Source: JAEZPW01 sp035629075 (lineage in GTDB: Bacteria; Acidobacteriota; Terriglobia; Terriglobales; Acidobacteriaceae). Taken from it: a stretch of 64,000 nucleotides of DNA. The notes under the pieces were generated by a model. That model saw only the letters and a program-made list of their open reading frames with translations. It was not told where the DNA came from and did no database searches. Shown here piece after piece: positions 16,749 through 25,550 of the stretch. The stretch's first letter is position 1. Each line of letters opens with the position of its first letter. The position numbers and the translations under genes were made by a program. The stretch spans positions 1 to 64,000 of the forward strand of contig DASPIK010000068.1 of NCBI GenBank assembly GCA_035629075.1, written 5' to 3'.

Positions 16749-19721
16749 TTATCGCGGCGGCGGCGTTTGCTGCTGTTGTTGCTGCTGCTGGTTCTTCTTC
16801 TTCCCGCCGATAATGGAATTGACCAGATCCCCAATGGCGTTTGCAGGTTCTTGCTGCTGTCGTCCAGCCTGGTTCTGCTGCTGGTTCTGTTGTTGCTGCT
16901 GTTGCTGAGCAGGCTGACCTTGCTGCTGCTGCTTCGGGCTCTGCTGCCCTCCAGTGATCGCTCCGATGATGCCGCCCAGACCTTGCTGACCGCCTTGAGC
17001 ACCCGCACCACCCTTCAAAATTGACCCCACAACACCGCCCGCGCCAGGATTGGTGACGCTGGGCAGCAGGTTGTTGAGCTTCATCTGGGCTACGGCTTGA
17101 AGGTCGGGCGCAAACTTCGGGTTGTCGAACGTGCCGGATACGAGTACAGGAATGACCGTTTCGCCACGGTTATTCTGCAGGGCCGTGGTCATCAGGCCTC
17201 CGATCGATCCGGCCTGCTGGGTCACATTCCTGCTGAGCACGGCGGTCATCTGCATGTCGAGAGCCTGTTTTGCCAAGTCCACGCTACCCACGGCAGCCAG
17301 CGTACCGCCATCGATGACGGCCTGCAGGTTGTTCGTGTGCGCCACGCCGTCGGCGATCTTGAAATTTCCGCTGAGCTTCGCCACGTTGGTCATCGCCTGT
17401 TCACTCTTGCGAAGACCGGCGAACTTGCCGATTGCAGCCAATTGGTTGAGCAGGTCGATCCCGGCGATCCTTCCATTGGTCAGGTTTAGAGCCAGCGTGC
17501 CGTTGAGCGATCGCGCTACGTTGCTCGATGAGTCTGCCCCGAAACGTAGGTCGCCGTTGGCTACGAGCAGGCCATAAAGCGTGTTCTTGATGGAGCTAAC
17601 TGCTGAAAGTAGCTCGTTTGCCTGCACGTTGTTCAGTTTTGTAGCAACGGTGACGAGCATCGGTGTTGCGAGCAGGTTCGCGGTGATCTGGCCCGTCTGC
17701 TGACCGCCGTAAAGCTGTGCTGTGACCGGAGCCAGAGTGAGGAGTCCGCGATTCAGAGTAACGCCCGATCGCACATTGTTCATCACGAGCTGATCGTATT
17801 GCAGCGTTCCGACAGTCAAGTTACCCTTGCCCGTCATCTTCGGAAGCATGCTGGGTTCAGCTTTTCCGGCACCTCCCCGCGCATCTTGCGCATGTGCGAA
17901 CGGCACAATGCTCCAGGTGTCGCCTGCGCGCTGCTGCGGTGAACTGCCTGATGCTCCGCCCGTGATCTGCTGCAGTTCGGCAACATTGACCTTGTCGGCG
18001 TTCAAAGTGAACTGAAGATTTGGCGCTGCGAAATTCCGTACGGTCATATTGCCCGTAGCGTTCGTGGATCCAAGTGATGCGGCGATATTGGACAGCACCG
18101 CCGAGTTGCTGGTGAACCGGATGTCTGTGTTGCGGATCTGAAGGGGTTGGGTCAGCGTCGGTGACTTCAGCGATGCATTACGCAACGCTCCCGTGCCATT
18201 GAACGTCATCGCATCGGTGTTCTTCACTGGACCCGTCGCGCGTACATCCAGGTTCAGCGTGCCAGAGCCGCTCATCCCCTCGGCGGACTTCACGCCGGAC
18301 GCCTTCGCCATGCTGAGCAGTTCAGACACCTGGGCGTTTGCCGTACGCAGTGTCGCGTCAAGGTTTGGCGAAGGTGAGGTGTACCCAGACATTGTGAATT
18401 GCACGGCCACGTTCGTTGAGCCTGATACTGCCGTGAACGGATTTGACCGTATTTGTTGCGGAGTCAGCGCCAACTCGACGGCCTGCACCTTCACTGGTTG
18501 TGGCAGGTCGCCTCCGCTCACTACGACATCTCTTGCCGAAAGGGACCCGTTCAATGCGGGCTGGTTCGCGGCTCCCTTTGCCTGGATGTCTGCTTTAACC
18601 TGGCCGGCGACCTTGGTATCTGGATTGAACGCTACGCCAAATGCTGACGCGAGCCGCGCGGCCTCAGCTACGGACACGTCCGAGGCGCGCATCTGCATGT
18701 CCATCTGGGCGGGTGTGGGCTTCGTGTTCATTGTGCCCGTTACGGACAGCGGCGTAGAACCGAGCCTAAGATCACCCTTCTCGACGTTAATCACGTTGTT
18801 CGCGAGATCGTTGAGAATTCGGAAATCGGCCGTGATTGGATAGCCGATCTCGACTCCTCGCACCCGAGCCTCGCTAATAGTGATAGATCCGCGGGACGAT
18901 AACTTTCCGCCGTCATTGTTGATGTCAGTTGTTCCCGTGACAATTGCGTCGATTCCAGACAGCGCAGGCGAATCGAGATACTTTTGCACCCCGGAGAGCC
19001 GTACGTTATTCAGCCGCAGCGTACCCGTCATGGGTGTCTGGATCAGGTTGGACTGGTTAATGGGGCCGGCGCTGCCCCTAAGCTCGACCGTCTGTTTCCC
19101 TTCGCCGGGCAAATGGGCCGCAGCCCTCATCGAGAACCGCTTATCCGGCGCGAAATCGCTCAGGGTGACGTCGATGTTGTCATAAACGGCGCGGGGTTCG
19201 CCTTCCTGATGGTCTGTCACGGCGACTCTGCCGTTCGATATCTTCAGGCTGTCCAAAGAGAATTCAGTCTGCTGCTCCGATGTAGGCTGCTGTTCCGGAC
19301 CGGCCGGCTGCTGCAGTTGTTGCTGCTGCGCCTGTGTAGATCCGATCGTCGAGAAGTTCCACACCCCCTGTGCATTCCGGATCAGCTCAATCTGCGGTTG
19401 GCGCAATTCCAGCGCGCTGATTTCAATCTGCTGCTTAAGTAAAGGCCAAATTTTCGGCCGGACGTACAGCTCCTGCGCGGCTGCGAACTTCTGCTTTCCG
19501 AACGACGGGTCATCACCAATAGTGAAGCTGTTCACCTTAACCGAAGGCGGGAAGAGGCTGAGTCGCATTTCCCCCAGTGTTACCGGGCGGTTCAGTCGTT
19601 TTTCGAGCTGTGCCTGGATCGTGCCCCGGTACTGGTTCACATCGATGAACTGCGGCACGATAAGTACCAACAGGACCACAAGGACCAGGACAATGCCGAT
19701 GCCGATAGCTAGCTTTCGCAT
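16749..19721 (-). CDS. AsmA family protein with glutamine-rich tail
   Basis: A 990-residue inner-membrane-anchored periplasmic protein of the AsmA/TamB-like group, whose members are thought to bridge the periplasm and move phospholipids to the outer membrane. Residues 4-24 are the membrane anchor (IGIVLVLVVLLVLIV). QYRGTIQAQLEKRLNRPVTL right after it is the typical AsmA opening. The body is long, repetitive beta structure, and the conserved AsmA C-terminal region (LNLTNGRIAGIDL, then VPVLVSGTFDNPKFAPDLQA) is present near 740-880. The last 70 residues are nearly all Gln, Gly and Pro, low-complexity sequence not typical of the family. A second Gln-rich patch lies near 130-150. ATG 19721 follows AAGG by seven bases. 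The M28 peptidase gene follows closely. Confidence 0.9.
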   Translation of the reverse strand: MRKLAIGIGIVLVLVVLLVLIVPQFIDVNQYRGTIQAQLEKRLNRPVTLGEMRLSLFPPSVKVNSFTIGDDPSFGKQKFAAAQELYVRPKIWPLLKQQIEISALELRQPQIELIRNAQGVWNFSTIGSTQAQQQQLQQPAGPEQQPTSEQQTEFSLDSLKISNGRVAVTDHQEGEPRAVYDNIDVTLSDFAPDKRFSMRAAAHLPGEGKQTVELRGSAGPINQSNLIQTPMTGTLRLNNVRLSGVQKYLDSPALSGIDAIVTGTTDINNDGGKLSSRGSITISEARVRGVEIGYPITADFRILNDLANNVINVEKGDLRLGSTPLSVTGTMNTKPTPAQMDMQMRASDVSVAEAARLASAFGVAFNPDTKVAGQVKADIQAKGAANQPALNGSLSARDVVVSGGDLPQPVKVQAVELALTPQQIRSNPFTAVSGSTNVAVQFTMSGYTSPSPNLDATLRTANAQVSELLSMAKASGVKSAEGMSGSGTLNLDVRATGPVKNTDAMTFNGTGALRNASLKSPTLTQPLQIRNTDIRFTSNSAVLSNIAASLGSTNATGNMTVRNFAAPNLQFTLNADKVNVAELQQITGGASGSSPQQRAGDTWSIVPFAHAQDARGGAGKAEPSMLPKMTGKGNLTVGTLQYDQLVMNNVRSGVTLNRGLLTLAPVTAQLYGGQQTGQITANLLATPMLVTVATKLNNVQANELLSAVSSIKNTLYGLLVANGDLRFGADSSSNVARSLNGTLALNLTNGRIAGIDLLNQLAAIGKFAGLRKSEQAMTNVAKLSGNFKIADGVAHTNNLQAVIDGGTLAAVGSVDLAKQALDMQMTAVLSRNVTQQAGSIGGLMTTALQNNRGETVIPVLVSGTFDNPKFAPDLQAVAQMKLNNLLPSVTNPGAGGVVGSILKGGAGAQGGQQGLGGIIGAITGGQQSPKQQQQGQPAQQQQQQQNQQQNQAGRQQQEPANAIGDLVNSIIGGKKKNQQQQQQQQTPPPR

Positions 19722-19904
19722 GACGGTGCCTTATAGGCGCGGCGTGTTGACGATCGAAGCGGTCACGCGGCGCGGGTTTTGATTATCAAACGAAGTGGAC
19801 AGAGTGGCTCACTTATTCGCAGGACGGGCGGCGTCAGACCGTTGCATTTCGGGAAACGATCTTTGTTCCGCACTGACGCAACCGGTCTTTCGTTCGCCTC
19901 CTGG

Positions 19905-20057
19905 CTACACTGGCGCTCTACGGCCGCGAACCAAGTGCACAACTAGCGCGACTACAGCAGCGATAAGCAACAGGTGGATGAGCGCGTTCGCGACGTGGAA
20001 CAAGGTGAATCCCAATATCCACAGCACCAGCAAAACAAAGAAGATCAGAACGTACAT
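19905..20057 (-). CDS. Lmo0937-type small hydrophobic membrane protein
   Basis: A 50-residue protein. It begins MYVLIFFVLLVLWILGF and is almost wholly hydrophobic, with two short helices joined by FHVANALIHL and a basic tail (HLVRGRR). This is the pattern of the small Lmo0937-family membrane proteins (LxxWLLG...H.LL.IAVV), whose function is unknown. The start at 20057 is supported by AGGTGG upstream. It stands alone between the AsmA gene and the next plus-strand gene. Confidence 0.7.
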   Translation of the reverse strand: MYVLIFFVLLVLWILGFTLFHVANALIHLLLIAAVVALVVHLVRGRRAPV

Positions 20058-20247
20058 GTCCGCCACCACCTATTAATTCTTAGATGGAGGTCTGTCGGGT
20101 GAGTTTGCACAAAAATCGATGCAGACGTGTCACTTGCGGCAGCTCAAAGGCGACGTTCGTCAGGGCGAAACTGAAACGCCGTTTGACGCTCATTTTTCAG
20201 ACTGCTAGACTCAGACTTTCCTCATAAGTTCTTCCGAAGGATCACCT

Positions 20248-20958
20248 GTGCGTACAACGGAACGTCAGCAACTGAAGCATGACAAGTTTGCCGAGACTGC
20301 AGCGGACACGTATTCGTGGGCAGTTGAGCACCGCAACAAAATCGTTTATGGCGGCATCATCGCTGGTGTCGTGCTGCTAGTCGTTTTGGGCAGCCTGGCA
20401 TTTATGAACCGGCGCGAGCGGCAGGCCAGCAGCGCTTTGAGCAAGGCCATGGAGATCTACGACGCACCGTTGCGCCAGACAGGCATGCCAGAGCAGCCCG
20501 GCTTGGTGACTTTCACCTCTTCCGCCGAACGCGCCAAGGCAGCGCACGCTGAGTTCGCCAAGATCGCCGACCAGTACTCCTGGGTGAATTCCGGTAAGAT
20601 CGCCCGTTATTTCTCCGGTCTTACCGCTAAGGACATGGGTGATGTCGCTGGTGCGGAAAAAGACCTTAAGCAGGTGGCTGATTCCGGAAAGCAGGACCTG
20701 GCTTCGCTCGCTAAACTCGCGTTAGCGGGCGTCTACCGCGATGCGAACAAAGAGTCACAAGCTATTGAGCTCTACAAGCAGCTTGTTGATCGTCCGACGC
20801 AGGCTGTCTCGAAGAGTATGGCCCAGCTTCAATTAGCTGAGCTATATCAGACCAAGCAGCCGCAGGAAGCAGCAAAGCTGTATGAGCAGATCCGAAAAGA
20901 CGATCCGCAGAGTGTCGCGGCTGAGATCGCGGCGCGGAACATGAGCACGCTCAAGTAA
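20248..20958 (+). CDS. Membrane-anchored TPR protein, YfgM-like
   Basis: A 236-residue protein with one membrane helix at about 33-53 (KIVYGGIIAGVVLLVVLGSL) and a periplasmic domain of TPR-like helical repeats from about 90 to the end (ASLAKLALAGVYRDANKESQ, then KSMAQLQLAELYQTKQPQEA). The architecture matches YfgM, which works with the PpiD chaperone at the Sec translocon, or similar TPR_21 proteins; the precise role is inferred. The start is GTG 20248 with GAAGG seven bases upstream. The gene is monocistronic with a strong terminator. Confidence 0.75.
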   Translation: MRTTERQQLKHDKFAETAADTYSWAVEHRNKIVYGGIIAGVVLLVVLGSLAFMNRRERQASSALSKAMEIYDAPLRQTGMPEQPGLVTFTSSAERAKAAHAEFAKIADQYSWVNSGKIARYFSGLTAKDMGDVAGAEKDLKQVADSGKQDLASLAKLALAGVYRDANKESQAIELYKQLVDRPTQAVSKSMAQLQLAELYQTKQPQEAAKLYEQIRKDDPQSVAAEIAARNMSTLK

Positions 20959-20982
20959 GTAATCAATCCTCTTTGCTTCTCG

Positions 20983-21011
20983 AATCCCCGCGGACTCCCG
21001 CGGGGATTTTG
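20983..21011 (+). terminator. Rho-independent terminator
   Basis: AATCCCCGCGG-ACTC-CCGCGGGGATT followed by TTT: an 11-bp stem 25 bases after the YfgM-like gene. Confidence 0.9.
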
Positions 21012-21202
21012 CTTTCGCAGACAAAGCCATGTCCCGGCAGTCCCATTCCGGTACTCGCGTTTGACCTTCGGGAGGACTCGGCAAACCCTGAGTGCGTTCG
21101 CGCATCTTTGAAGGCTGAAGGCGTGCGTGTGTCGCGCGCCCAGAGTTCTGGCCAGCGACGAACGTTGGTGAAGCGAGCATCGGAAAACACAAGGAGATAG
21201 TC

Positions 21203-21433
21203 ATGAAGGCATTTCTGTTCGGACTGGGTATTGGCATCGGATTGGGCGTGCTGTTCGCGCCTATGAGCGGCGAGCAGACGCGGGAGAATCTGGCACAGCG
21301 GGCGACGGATCTGAAAGACTCTGCGCGCGAGACTTTCGAGCAGGGTCGCGAGCGAGTACAGAGGGGCATGGGCGCGGTTCGCAACATGGGTGGCGAAACG
21401 CGGGCGACGGGCACGGAAACTCCTGGCATCTAG
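21203..21433 (+). CDS. YtxH domain protein
   Basis: A 76-residue protein. It begins with a glycine-rich membrane helix (FLFGLGIGIGLGVLFAPMSG) that includes the LFAPxSG motif typical of YtxH/general stress proteins, followed by a charged helical tail (about 25-60). YtxH proteins are small membrane-associated stress proteins of unknown mechanism. AAGGAG lies seven bases before ATG 21203. A hairpin terminator follows. Confidence 0.8.
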   Translation: MKAFLFGLGIGIGLGVLFAPMSGEQTRENLAQRATDLKDSARETFEQGRERVQRGMGAVRNMGGETRATGTETPGI

Positions 21434-21461
21434 CACTCGCCGCATCGGCAAGCCCGAGAGT

Positions 21462-21490
21462 AAGGCAGCCAGCGTTAAGGGCTGCCTTTT
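21462..21490 (+). terminator. Rho-independent terminator
   Basis: AAGGCAGCC (21462-21470) pairs with GGCTGCCTT (21480-21488), followed by T residues. It ends the YtxH gene. Confidence 0.85.
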
Positions 21491-21680
21491 TCCGCCTTAA
21501 CCGGTGCCTCGGCCGTCAACCCCATTGCAGCCTCCCCGGTCCCCAACCTCTGTTAGCGTCCTGTTTTGTTGACAGTGCGTATTCCAGCCCTTATTCTTGT
21601 TTTTTACCCTGAGCGGATATTTCTGTCTGGGTGGGTGTGTGCAGCCGTCACCATACTGCAGCGACCCGAGCGGCACTAAG

Positions 21681-22226
21681 ATGTTCATAGATATACGCGA
21701 ACTGGAACTTCACCGGCTTGACTTCGATGAGACGTTCCAGCCCGAAGTAATTGACTTCGGTGCGGATGTTCGGCAACGCACGCCGCTGGTGGCGAATGGC
21801 CACGCCGAATTGCTCAAGGAGCATCACGGCGGATCGAAGGGCGAGGTTATTGAAGACATTCGGCTGGTAGGTAGCCTGGCGACCTCCATCGAGACTGCCT
21901 GCGCCCGATGCCTTGAGCCGGTACGGACCGACCTCAGCCGTGACTTCGACTTGCTCTATCGTCCGCAAGGCGCTGACGCCGGCCAGGAAGAGTTATCGGT
22001 AACTCAGGCCGAAGCGGAGATTGGCTACTATTCGGGAGACGGACTCCAGTTGGAGGATGTCTTGCGCGAGCAGGTACTTCTGGCGGTTCCTCTCAGGGTA
22101 CTATGCGGTGAAGCGTGCAAGGGGCTCTGCCCGCAATGCGGTAAGAACCTGAACGTGGAAGCTTGTTCGTGCGAGTCCCAACAGAGCGATCCACGCTGGG
22201 ACGCACTGAAGAACATAAAGATCTAG
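21681..22226 (+). CDS. yceD: YceD family protein (DUF177), 23S rRNA accumulation protein type
   Basis: A 181-residue protein of the YceD/DUF177 family, usually encoded directly before rpmF, as here. Escherichia coli YceD is linked to 23S rRNA accumulation. The sequence begins MFIDIRELELHRL and contains cysteine pairs CARC (about 76-79) and CGEACKGLCPQCG (about 142-154) that may bind zinc. That C-terminal motif is strongly conserved in the family. ATG 21681 was chosen because the family starts at this point; the open frame runs 28 codons further up without similarity, and the ribosome site is weak. It leads the rpmF-plsX-fabD block, with 142 bases to rpmF. Confidence 0.88.
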   Translation: MFIDIRELELHRLDFDETFQPEVIDFGADVRQRTPLVANGHAELLKEHHGGSKGEVIEDIRLVGSLATSIETACARCLEPVRTDLSRDFDLLYRPQGADAGQEELSVTQAEAEIGYYSGDGLQLEDVLREQVLLAVPLRVLCGEACKGLCPQCGKNLNVEACSCESQQSDPRWDALKNIKI

Positions 22227-22368
22227 TGTTTGGTTGTTGCGGAAAGTCTTTGATCGTTGCCTTAGCTGCGAACGCTGACTCGAGTCCCGCGACCCCCGAC
22301 ATTCAGTTTAAGAAATCATCGGCTGTGCCTGCGCCTGAGGGTGCGGCGGCCCGAGGTCAGAGGTTTTC

Positions 22369-22554
22369 ATGGCAAATCCGAAGCGGAGACATTCGAAGCG
22401 GCGCACTGCAATCCGTCGTGCGCATGACCACATTTCGGCACCTGCAATGTCCGAGTGCCCGAACTGTCACGAGCACAAGATGCCGCACCGTGCCTGCCCG
22501 AAATGCGGGTTCTACAAAGAGCGCGAAGTGCTGGAAGTCAAAGAAGCCAAGTAG
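22369..22554 (+). CDS. rpmF: 50S ribosomal protein L32
   Basis: A 61-residue ribosomal protein of the large subunit. It starts MANPKRRHSKRRTAIRRAHD, the standard bacterial L32 start, and carries a four-cysteine zinc site: CPNC and, later, CPKCG. The zinc-binding (C+) form is therefore present. AGAGG precedes ATG 22369. It lies between yceD and plsX, the most common order in bacteria. Confidence 0.97.
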   Translation: MANPKRRHSKRRTAIRRAHDHISAPAMSECPNCHEHKMPHRACPKCGFYKEREVLEVKEAK

Positions 22555-22719
22555 TATCCACGGTTGATTTCTTAGCGGGCAGCGCTGGGCGTTGCCCGAT
22601 TCCCACTGACTCCCAAGCGCAGAACGTGACCGATGGCAAGCGCCGGGTTCTTGCCCGTCCAGCCTAGGTTCGGATCGTTCACGGACGCAGTGGTGGTGTG
22701 TAGGCTTTATCCAGAGATC

Positions 22720-23745
22720 ATGCCTATAGTTATCGCTGTTGATGCGATGGGTTCAGACCGCGCCCCCAAGCCAGAGGTGGAGGGCGCGATCCTTGCTGCT
22801 CGCAATTATGACGTCGAGGTAATGCTCGTCGGCAAAGAGCACGCGATTCGCTCTGAACTCCGTGAGCACCCCGCCGCACGTAACTTGCCCATCCACGTAG
22901 TCCCAGCCAGCGAAGTTATAGGCATGGATGAGCACAGCGTCGCTAATGCGGTTCGCACAAAGCGCGACTCCTCCATTCGTGTGGGATTGCGTTGCGTGCG
23001 CGACGGCGATGCCGCCGGCTTCGTCAGTGCCGGCAACACCGGAGCGGTGATGGCAACGGCCAAGATGGTTCTTGGCGCGGTGCCCGGCGTCGATCGTCCA
23101 GCGCTCGCCGGAGCGTTCCCGACCTCTTCTGGGACGGTTTCGGTCATGCTCGACGTGGGCGCTAACGTCGATTGCAAGCCTTACAACCTTGAGCAGTTTG
23201 CGGTGATGGGCGACATCTATTACCGCACCATCTTTAATACCCGAAAGCCTCGCGTAGGACTTCTCTCCATTGGCGAGGAAGACGTCAAAGGCAACCAACT
23301 CACCAAAGAGACCGCCCCGCTTCTTCGCAACCTGTCGCTAAATTTCGTCGGCAACGTCGAAGGCCGCGACCTTTACAACGGTACCGTTGAAGTGATTGTC
23401 TGCGATGGCTTCATCGGCAACGTTGCGCTAAAGGTTTCCGAAGGCCTGGTGCGGGCGGTCGCCTCGCTTCTCAAAGAATCACTCAAGGCCACATTAACCC
23501 GTCAGATGGGTTACCTGCTTTCGCGCAGGGCGTTCGAGGACTTCAAGAAGCGCATGGACTACAGCGAGTACGGCGGTGCGCCGTTACTCGGCGTCAAGGG
23601 CATCTGTATCGTGGGCCACGGTTCGTCCAACGCCAACGCCGTCAAGAACGCCATTCGCGTAGCGGCGGAAATGGCCGAGGGCCACATCATCGAAACCATC
23701 GCAGAAGAGATCGCGGCCATTAACGGCAAGGGCGCAGGCGCGTAG
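22720..23745 (+). CDS. plsX: Phosphate acyltransferase PlsX
   Basis: Cytoplasmic, membrane-associated enzyme converting acyl-ACP and phosphate to acyl phosphate, the donor for PlsY in phospholipid synthesis. It has 341 residues, the normal length. It opens MPIVIAVDAMGSDRAPKPEV (family: DAMGGD.aP), followed by FVSAGNTGA, LDVGANVDCKP, and the C-terminal GVKGICIVGHGSSN. ATG 22720 is used; an in-frame extension from 22633 is not similar to the family. It is followed by fabD after 106 bases, so lipid precursor genes are grouped with rpmF. Confidence 0.97.
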   Translation: MPIVIAVDAMGSDRAPKPEVEGAILAARNYDVEVMLVGKEHAIRSELREHPAARNLPIHVVPASEVIGMDEHSVANAVRTKRDSSIRVGLRCVRDGDAAGFVSAGNTGAVMATAKMVLGAVPGVDRPALAGAFPTSSGTVSVMLDVGANVDCKPYNLEQFAVMGDIYYRTIFNTRKPRVGLLSIGEEDVKGNQLTKETAPLLRNLSLNFVGNVEGRDLYNGTVEVIVCDGFIGNVALKVSEGLVRAVASLLKESLKATLTRQMGYLLSRRAFEDFKKRMDYSEYGGAPLLGVKGICIVGHGSSNANAVKNAIRVAAEMAEGHIIETIAEEIAAINGKGAGA

Positions 23746-23851
23746 CACCCAGTCGGCGATGGCTGGCGCTTGATGCCAGTCCCGCGCCTGCTCGCCTACT
23801 GCCCCATAATCGCGCCACTCAGCCGCGCTACTCCTCTGAAGGAGCAAAGAC

Positions 23852-24814
23852 ATGGAAGCTCTTCCTCGCGGTACCGTAGCGTTTCTCTTTCCAGGACAAG
23901 GCTCGCAAGTGGTCGGCATGGGCAAAGAGTTGGCCGCCATGTATCCGGTTGCCCAGCATACTTTTGACGAGGCCGACGAGGCGCTTGGCTTCAAGCTCTC
24001 GCAACTGTGCTTCGAGGGACCGGAAGATCAGCTGAAGCTGACACAGAATACCCAGCCGGCCATCCTGACCATGTCGATTGCTGCGGCGCGCGTGCTGGCC
24101 GAAAAGGGCATTAGCGCAGACTACGCTGCGGGCCATAGCCTGGGTGAGTATTCAGCCCACGTTGCTGCCGGGACTCTCGACTTCGCCGATGCTGTTCGCA
24201 CTGTGCGCAATCGCGGCCGCTACATGCAGGAAGCCGTGCCTGTGGGCCAAGGCGCTATGGCCGCCATCCTCGGCATGGAAATCGACGCACTGAAGCAAAT
24301 CTGCGATGAGGCGGCGCAAGGAGAAGTCTGCGAGCCGGCAAACATCAACTCGCCCGGCCAGATTGTCATCTCGGGCGCGGCCGGAGCCGTTCAGCGAGCC
24401 GCCGACCTGGCCACGTCACGTGGGGCGAAACGCGCCGTCATGCTTCCCGTCAGCGCACCGTTCCATTGCGCGCTCATGCAGCCCGCGCAAGACCGCCTCG
24501 AACAGGACCTTCGCGCGCTGAAGTTCAACAACCCCGCTTTCCCGGTCGTCGCTAACGTTGATTGCGAATTGGTCACTTCTGCCGATGGCGCACGCGAACG
24601 TCTCGTTCGACAAGTTACGGGCGCCGTACAGTGGGAGCGGTCGATGCGCGCGCTGATTGCAACGGGGGTCGAGAGCTTCGTCGAGATTGGCCCCGGCAAA
24701 GTTCTATGCGGGCTAATGCGCCAGATCGATCGCGCCAAGCTTTGCCTCAACGTTGAGGACGAGGCGTCGCTGCAACGCGTCGTAACTCACTTTAGCGGGC
24801 AGAAGATCGAGTGA
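23852..24814 (+). CDS. fabD: ACP S-malonyltransferase FabD
   Basis: Cytoplasmic enzyme that moves malonyl from CoA to acyl carrier protein, providing the extender unit of fatty acid synthesis. It has 320 residues. The motif LFPGQGSQ is at 12-19, the nucleophile Ser96 lies in GHSLGEY, and the catalytic His falls in SAPFHCALM near 208. All key residues are intact. GAAGGAG seven bases before ATG 23852 is a very good ribosome site. It is the last gene of the yceD-rpmF-plsX-fabD group in view and is followed by a terminator; fabG, acpP and fabF, which often follow, are not here. Confidence 0.97.
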   Translation: MEALPRGTVAFLFPGQGSQVVGMGKELAAMYPVAQHTFDEADEALGFKLSQLCFEGPEDQLKLTQNTQPAILTMSIAAARVLAEKGISADYAAGHSLGEYSAHVAAGTLDFADAVRTVRNRGRYMQEAVPVGQGAMAAILGMEIDALKQICDEAAQGEVCEPANINSPGQIVISGAAGAVQRAADLATSRGAKRAVMLPVSAPFHCALMQPAQDRLEQDLRALKFNNPAFPVVANVDCELVTSADGARERLVRQVTGAVQWERSMRALIATGVESFVEIGPGKVLCGLMRQIDRAKLCLNVEDEASLQRVVTHFSGQKIE

Positions 24815-24843
24815 AACTCTTTCATCATAAAATTCACGCTTCA

Positions 24844-24867
24844 AGGCGCGCTTCGGCGCGCCTCTTT
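24844..24867 (+). terminator. Rho-independent terminator after fabD
   Basis: AGGCGCGC-TTCG-GCGCGCCT followed by CTTTG: an 8-bp GC stem with a stable UUCG loop, 30 bases after fabD. Confidence 0.8.
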
Positions 24868-25163
24868 GCTGTCGTTAGCCGATTCAGAGTGCTGTTATTC
24901 ACAGCAGTGGAAACATTTTGTGGTTGCGCGGACCGTGCTCGACATGCCGGATGACCGATCTGGAAACATGCACCGGGGATTGGGCAGTGCCGACGAAGGC
25001 GCACAAACAGCGCACCGCATCGCGATACTCACATGGCTTTCCACAGAATTGTGGAAATGCACGCGAAATCTCATGTGACGAAGCGGTAATAACCGGTTTG
25101 CTACTTGTCAGACGATGGTTGCCGATGCGTTCAGCGTTGCGGCATCGTTCGGAAGCGCTACTC
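24868..25163. other. Gene-free gap with DnaA-box-like sequences
   Basis: The 296 bases hold no credible gene. TTATTCACA at 24895-24903 matches the DnaA box consensus, and a perfect inverted repeat TTTCCACA-GAAT-TGTGGAAA occupies 25038-25057, both arms one base short of a DnaA-like box. There is no AT-rich unwinding element and no dnaA nearby, so this is not called an origin. The inverted repeat may be a regulator site. Confidence 0.35.
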
Positions 25164-25475
25164 CTAACTTTTCGCCCGCCGCCGAACCCAATGCCGCACC
25201 AGTTCGTATTGAGGCACAGCCGTTGGAGCGGCCTTCGTAATGGTGATAAGGCCGCGCCGCTTTAGAATCCGGATGGCGCTCTGCACGCCGCTCTTCGAGA
25301 GCCCCGTGCTTTGCGAGAGTTGCTGCAGGCTCAGAGCCACTCGACGCTCCTCCTGTCGGTAAAGCGCAGTCCACAGAGCAACATAGACGAGAAACGCGGT
25401 CGGAGCACGATCGTGGCCGGTCAGGTCGGGCAAAAGAACGTCGATGACGTATTCGTCAATCGGGATGTGGTTCAC
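25164..25475 (-). CDS. Winged-helix DNA-binding regulator
   Basis: A small transcription regulator of about 103 residues if it begins at GTG 25475. The middle holds a helix-turn-helix, SLQQLSQSTGLSKSGVQSAI, followed by a wing-like stretch (ILKRRGLITI, then TAVPQYELV). The layout resembles compact MarR/HTH_36-type domains. The reading frame extends upstream across the opposite-strand VOC gene without ATG, so the true start is unclear: GTG 25475 or GTG 25490, neither with a ribosome site. The divergent VOC gene begins 75 bases away and the region between contains a palindromic site, so regulation of the VOC gene (and itself) is a reasonable inference. Confidence 0.6.
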   Translation of the reverse strand: MNHIPIDEYVIDVLLPDLTGHDRAPTAFLVYVALWTALYRQEERRVALSLQQLSQSTGLSKSGVQSAIRILKRRGLITITKAAPTAVPQYELVRHWVRRRAKS

Positions 25476-25477
25476 GC

Positions 25478-25492
25478 CACTATAGTGCACTA
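25478..25492. promoter_or_regulatory. Palindromic operator candidate
   Basis: The 15 bases CACTATAGTGCACTA contain two overlapping perfect palindromes, CACTATAGTG and TAGTGCACTA, i.e. three CACTA/TAGTG half-sites in a row. The site lies between the divergent HTH and VOC genes, overlapping the likely start of the HTH mRNA. Confidence 0.45.
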
Positions 25493-25550
25493 CAACATAA
25501 GGGATTGCAAGTCGACTCTCAGCCTCAGACAATCGCGTTGGAGGGTTTGG

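Noticed and set aside
16767..17024. Leucine-rich plus-strand frame opposite the end of the AsmA gene
   Set aside because: It is the antisense of the CAG-rich glutamine codon run.
24895..25057. Replication origin
   Set aside because: Only one perfect DnaA box and two near boxes, no AT-rich element, and no dnaA, dnaN or gyr genes nearby.
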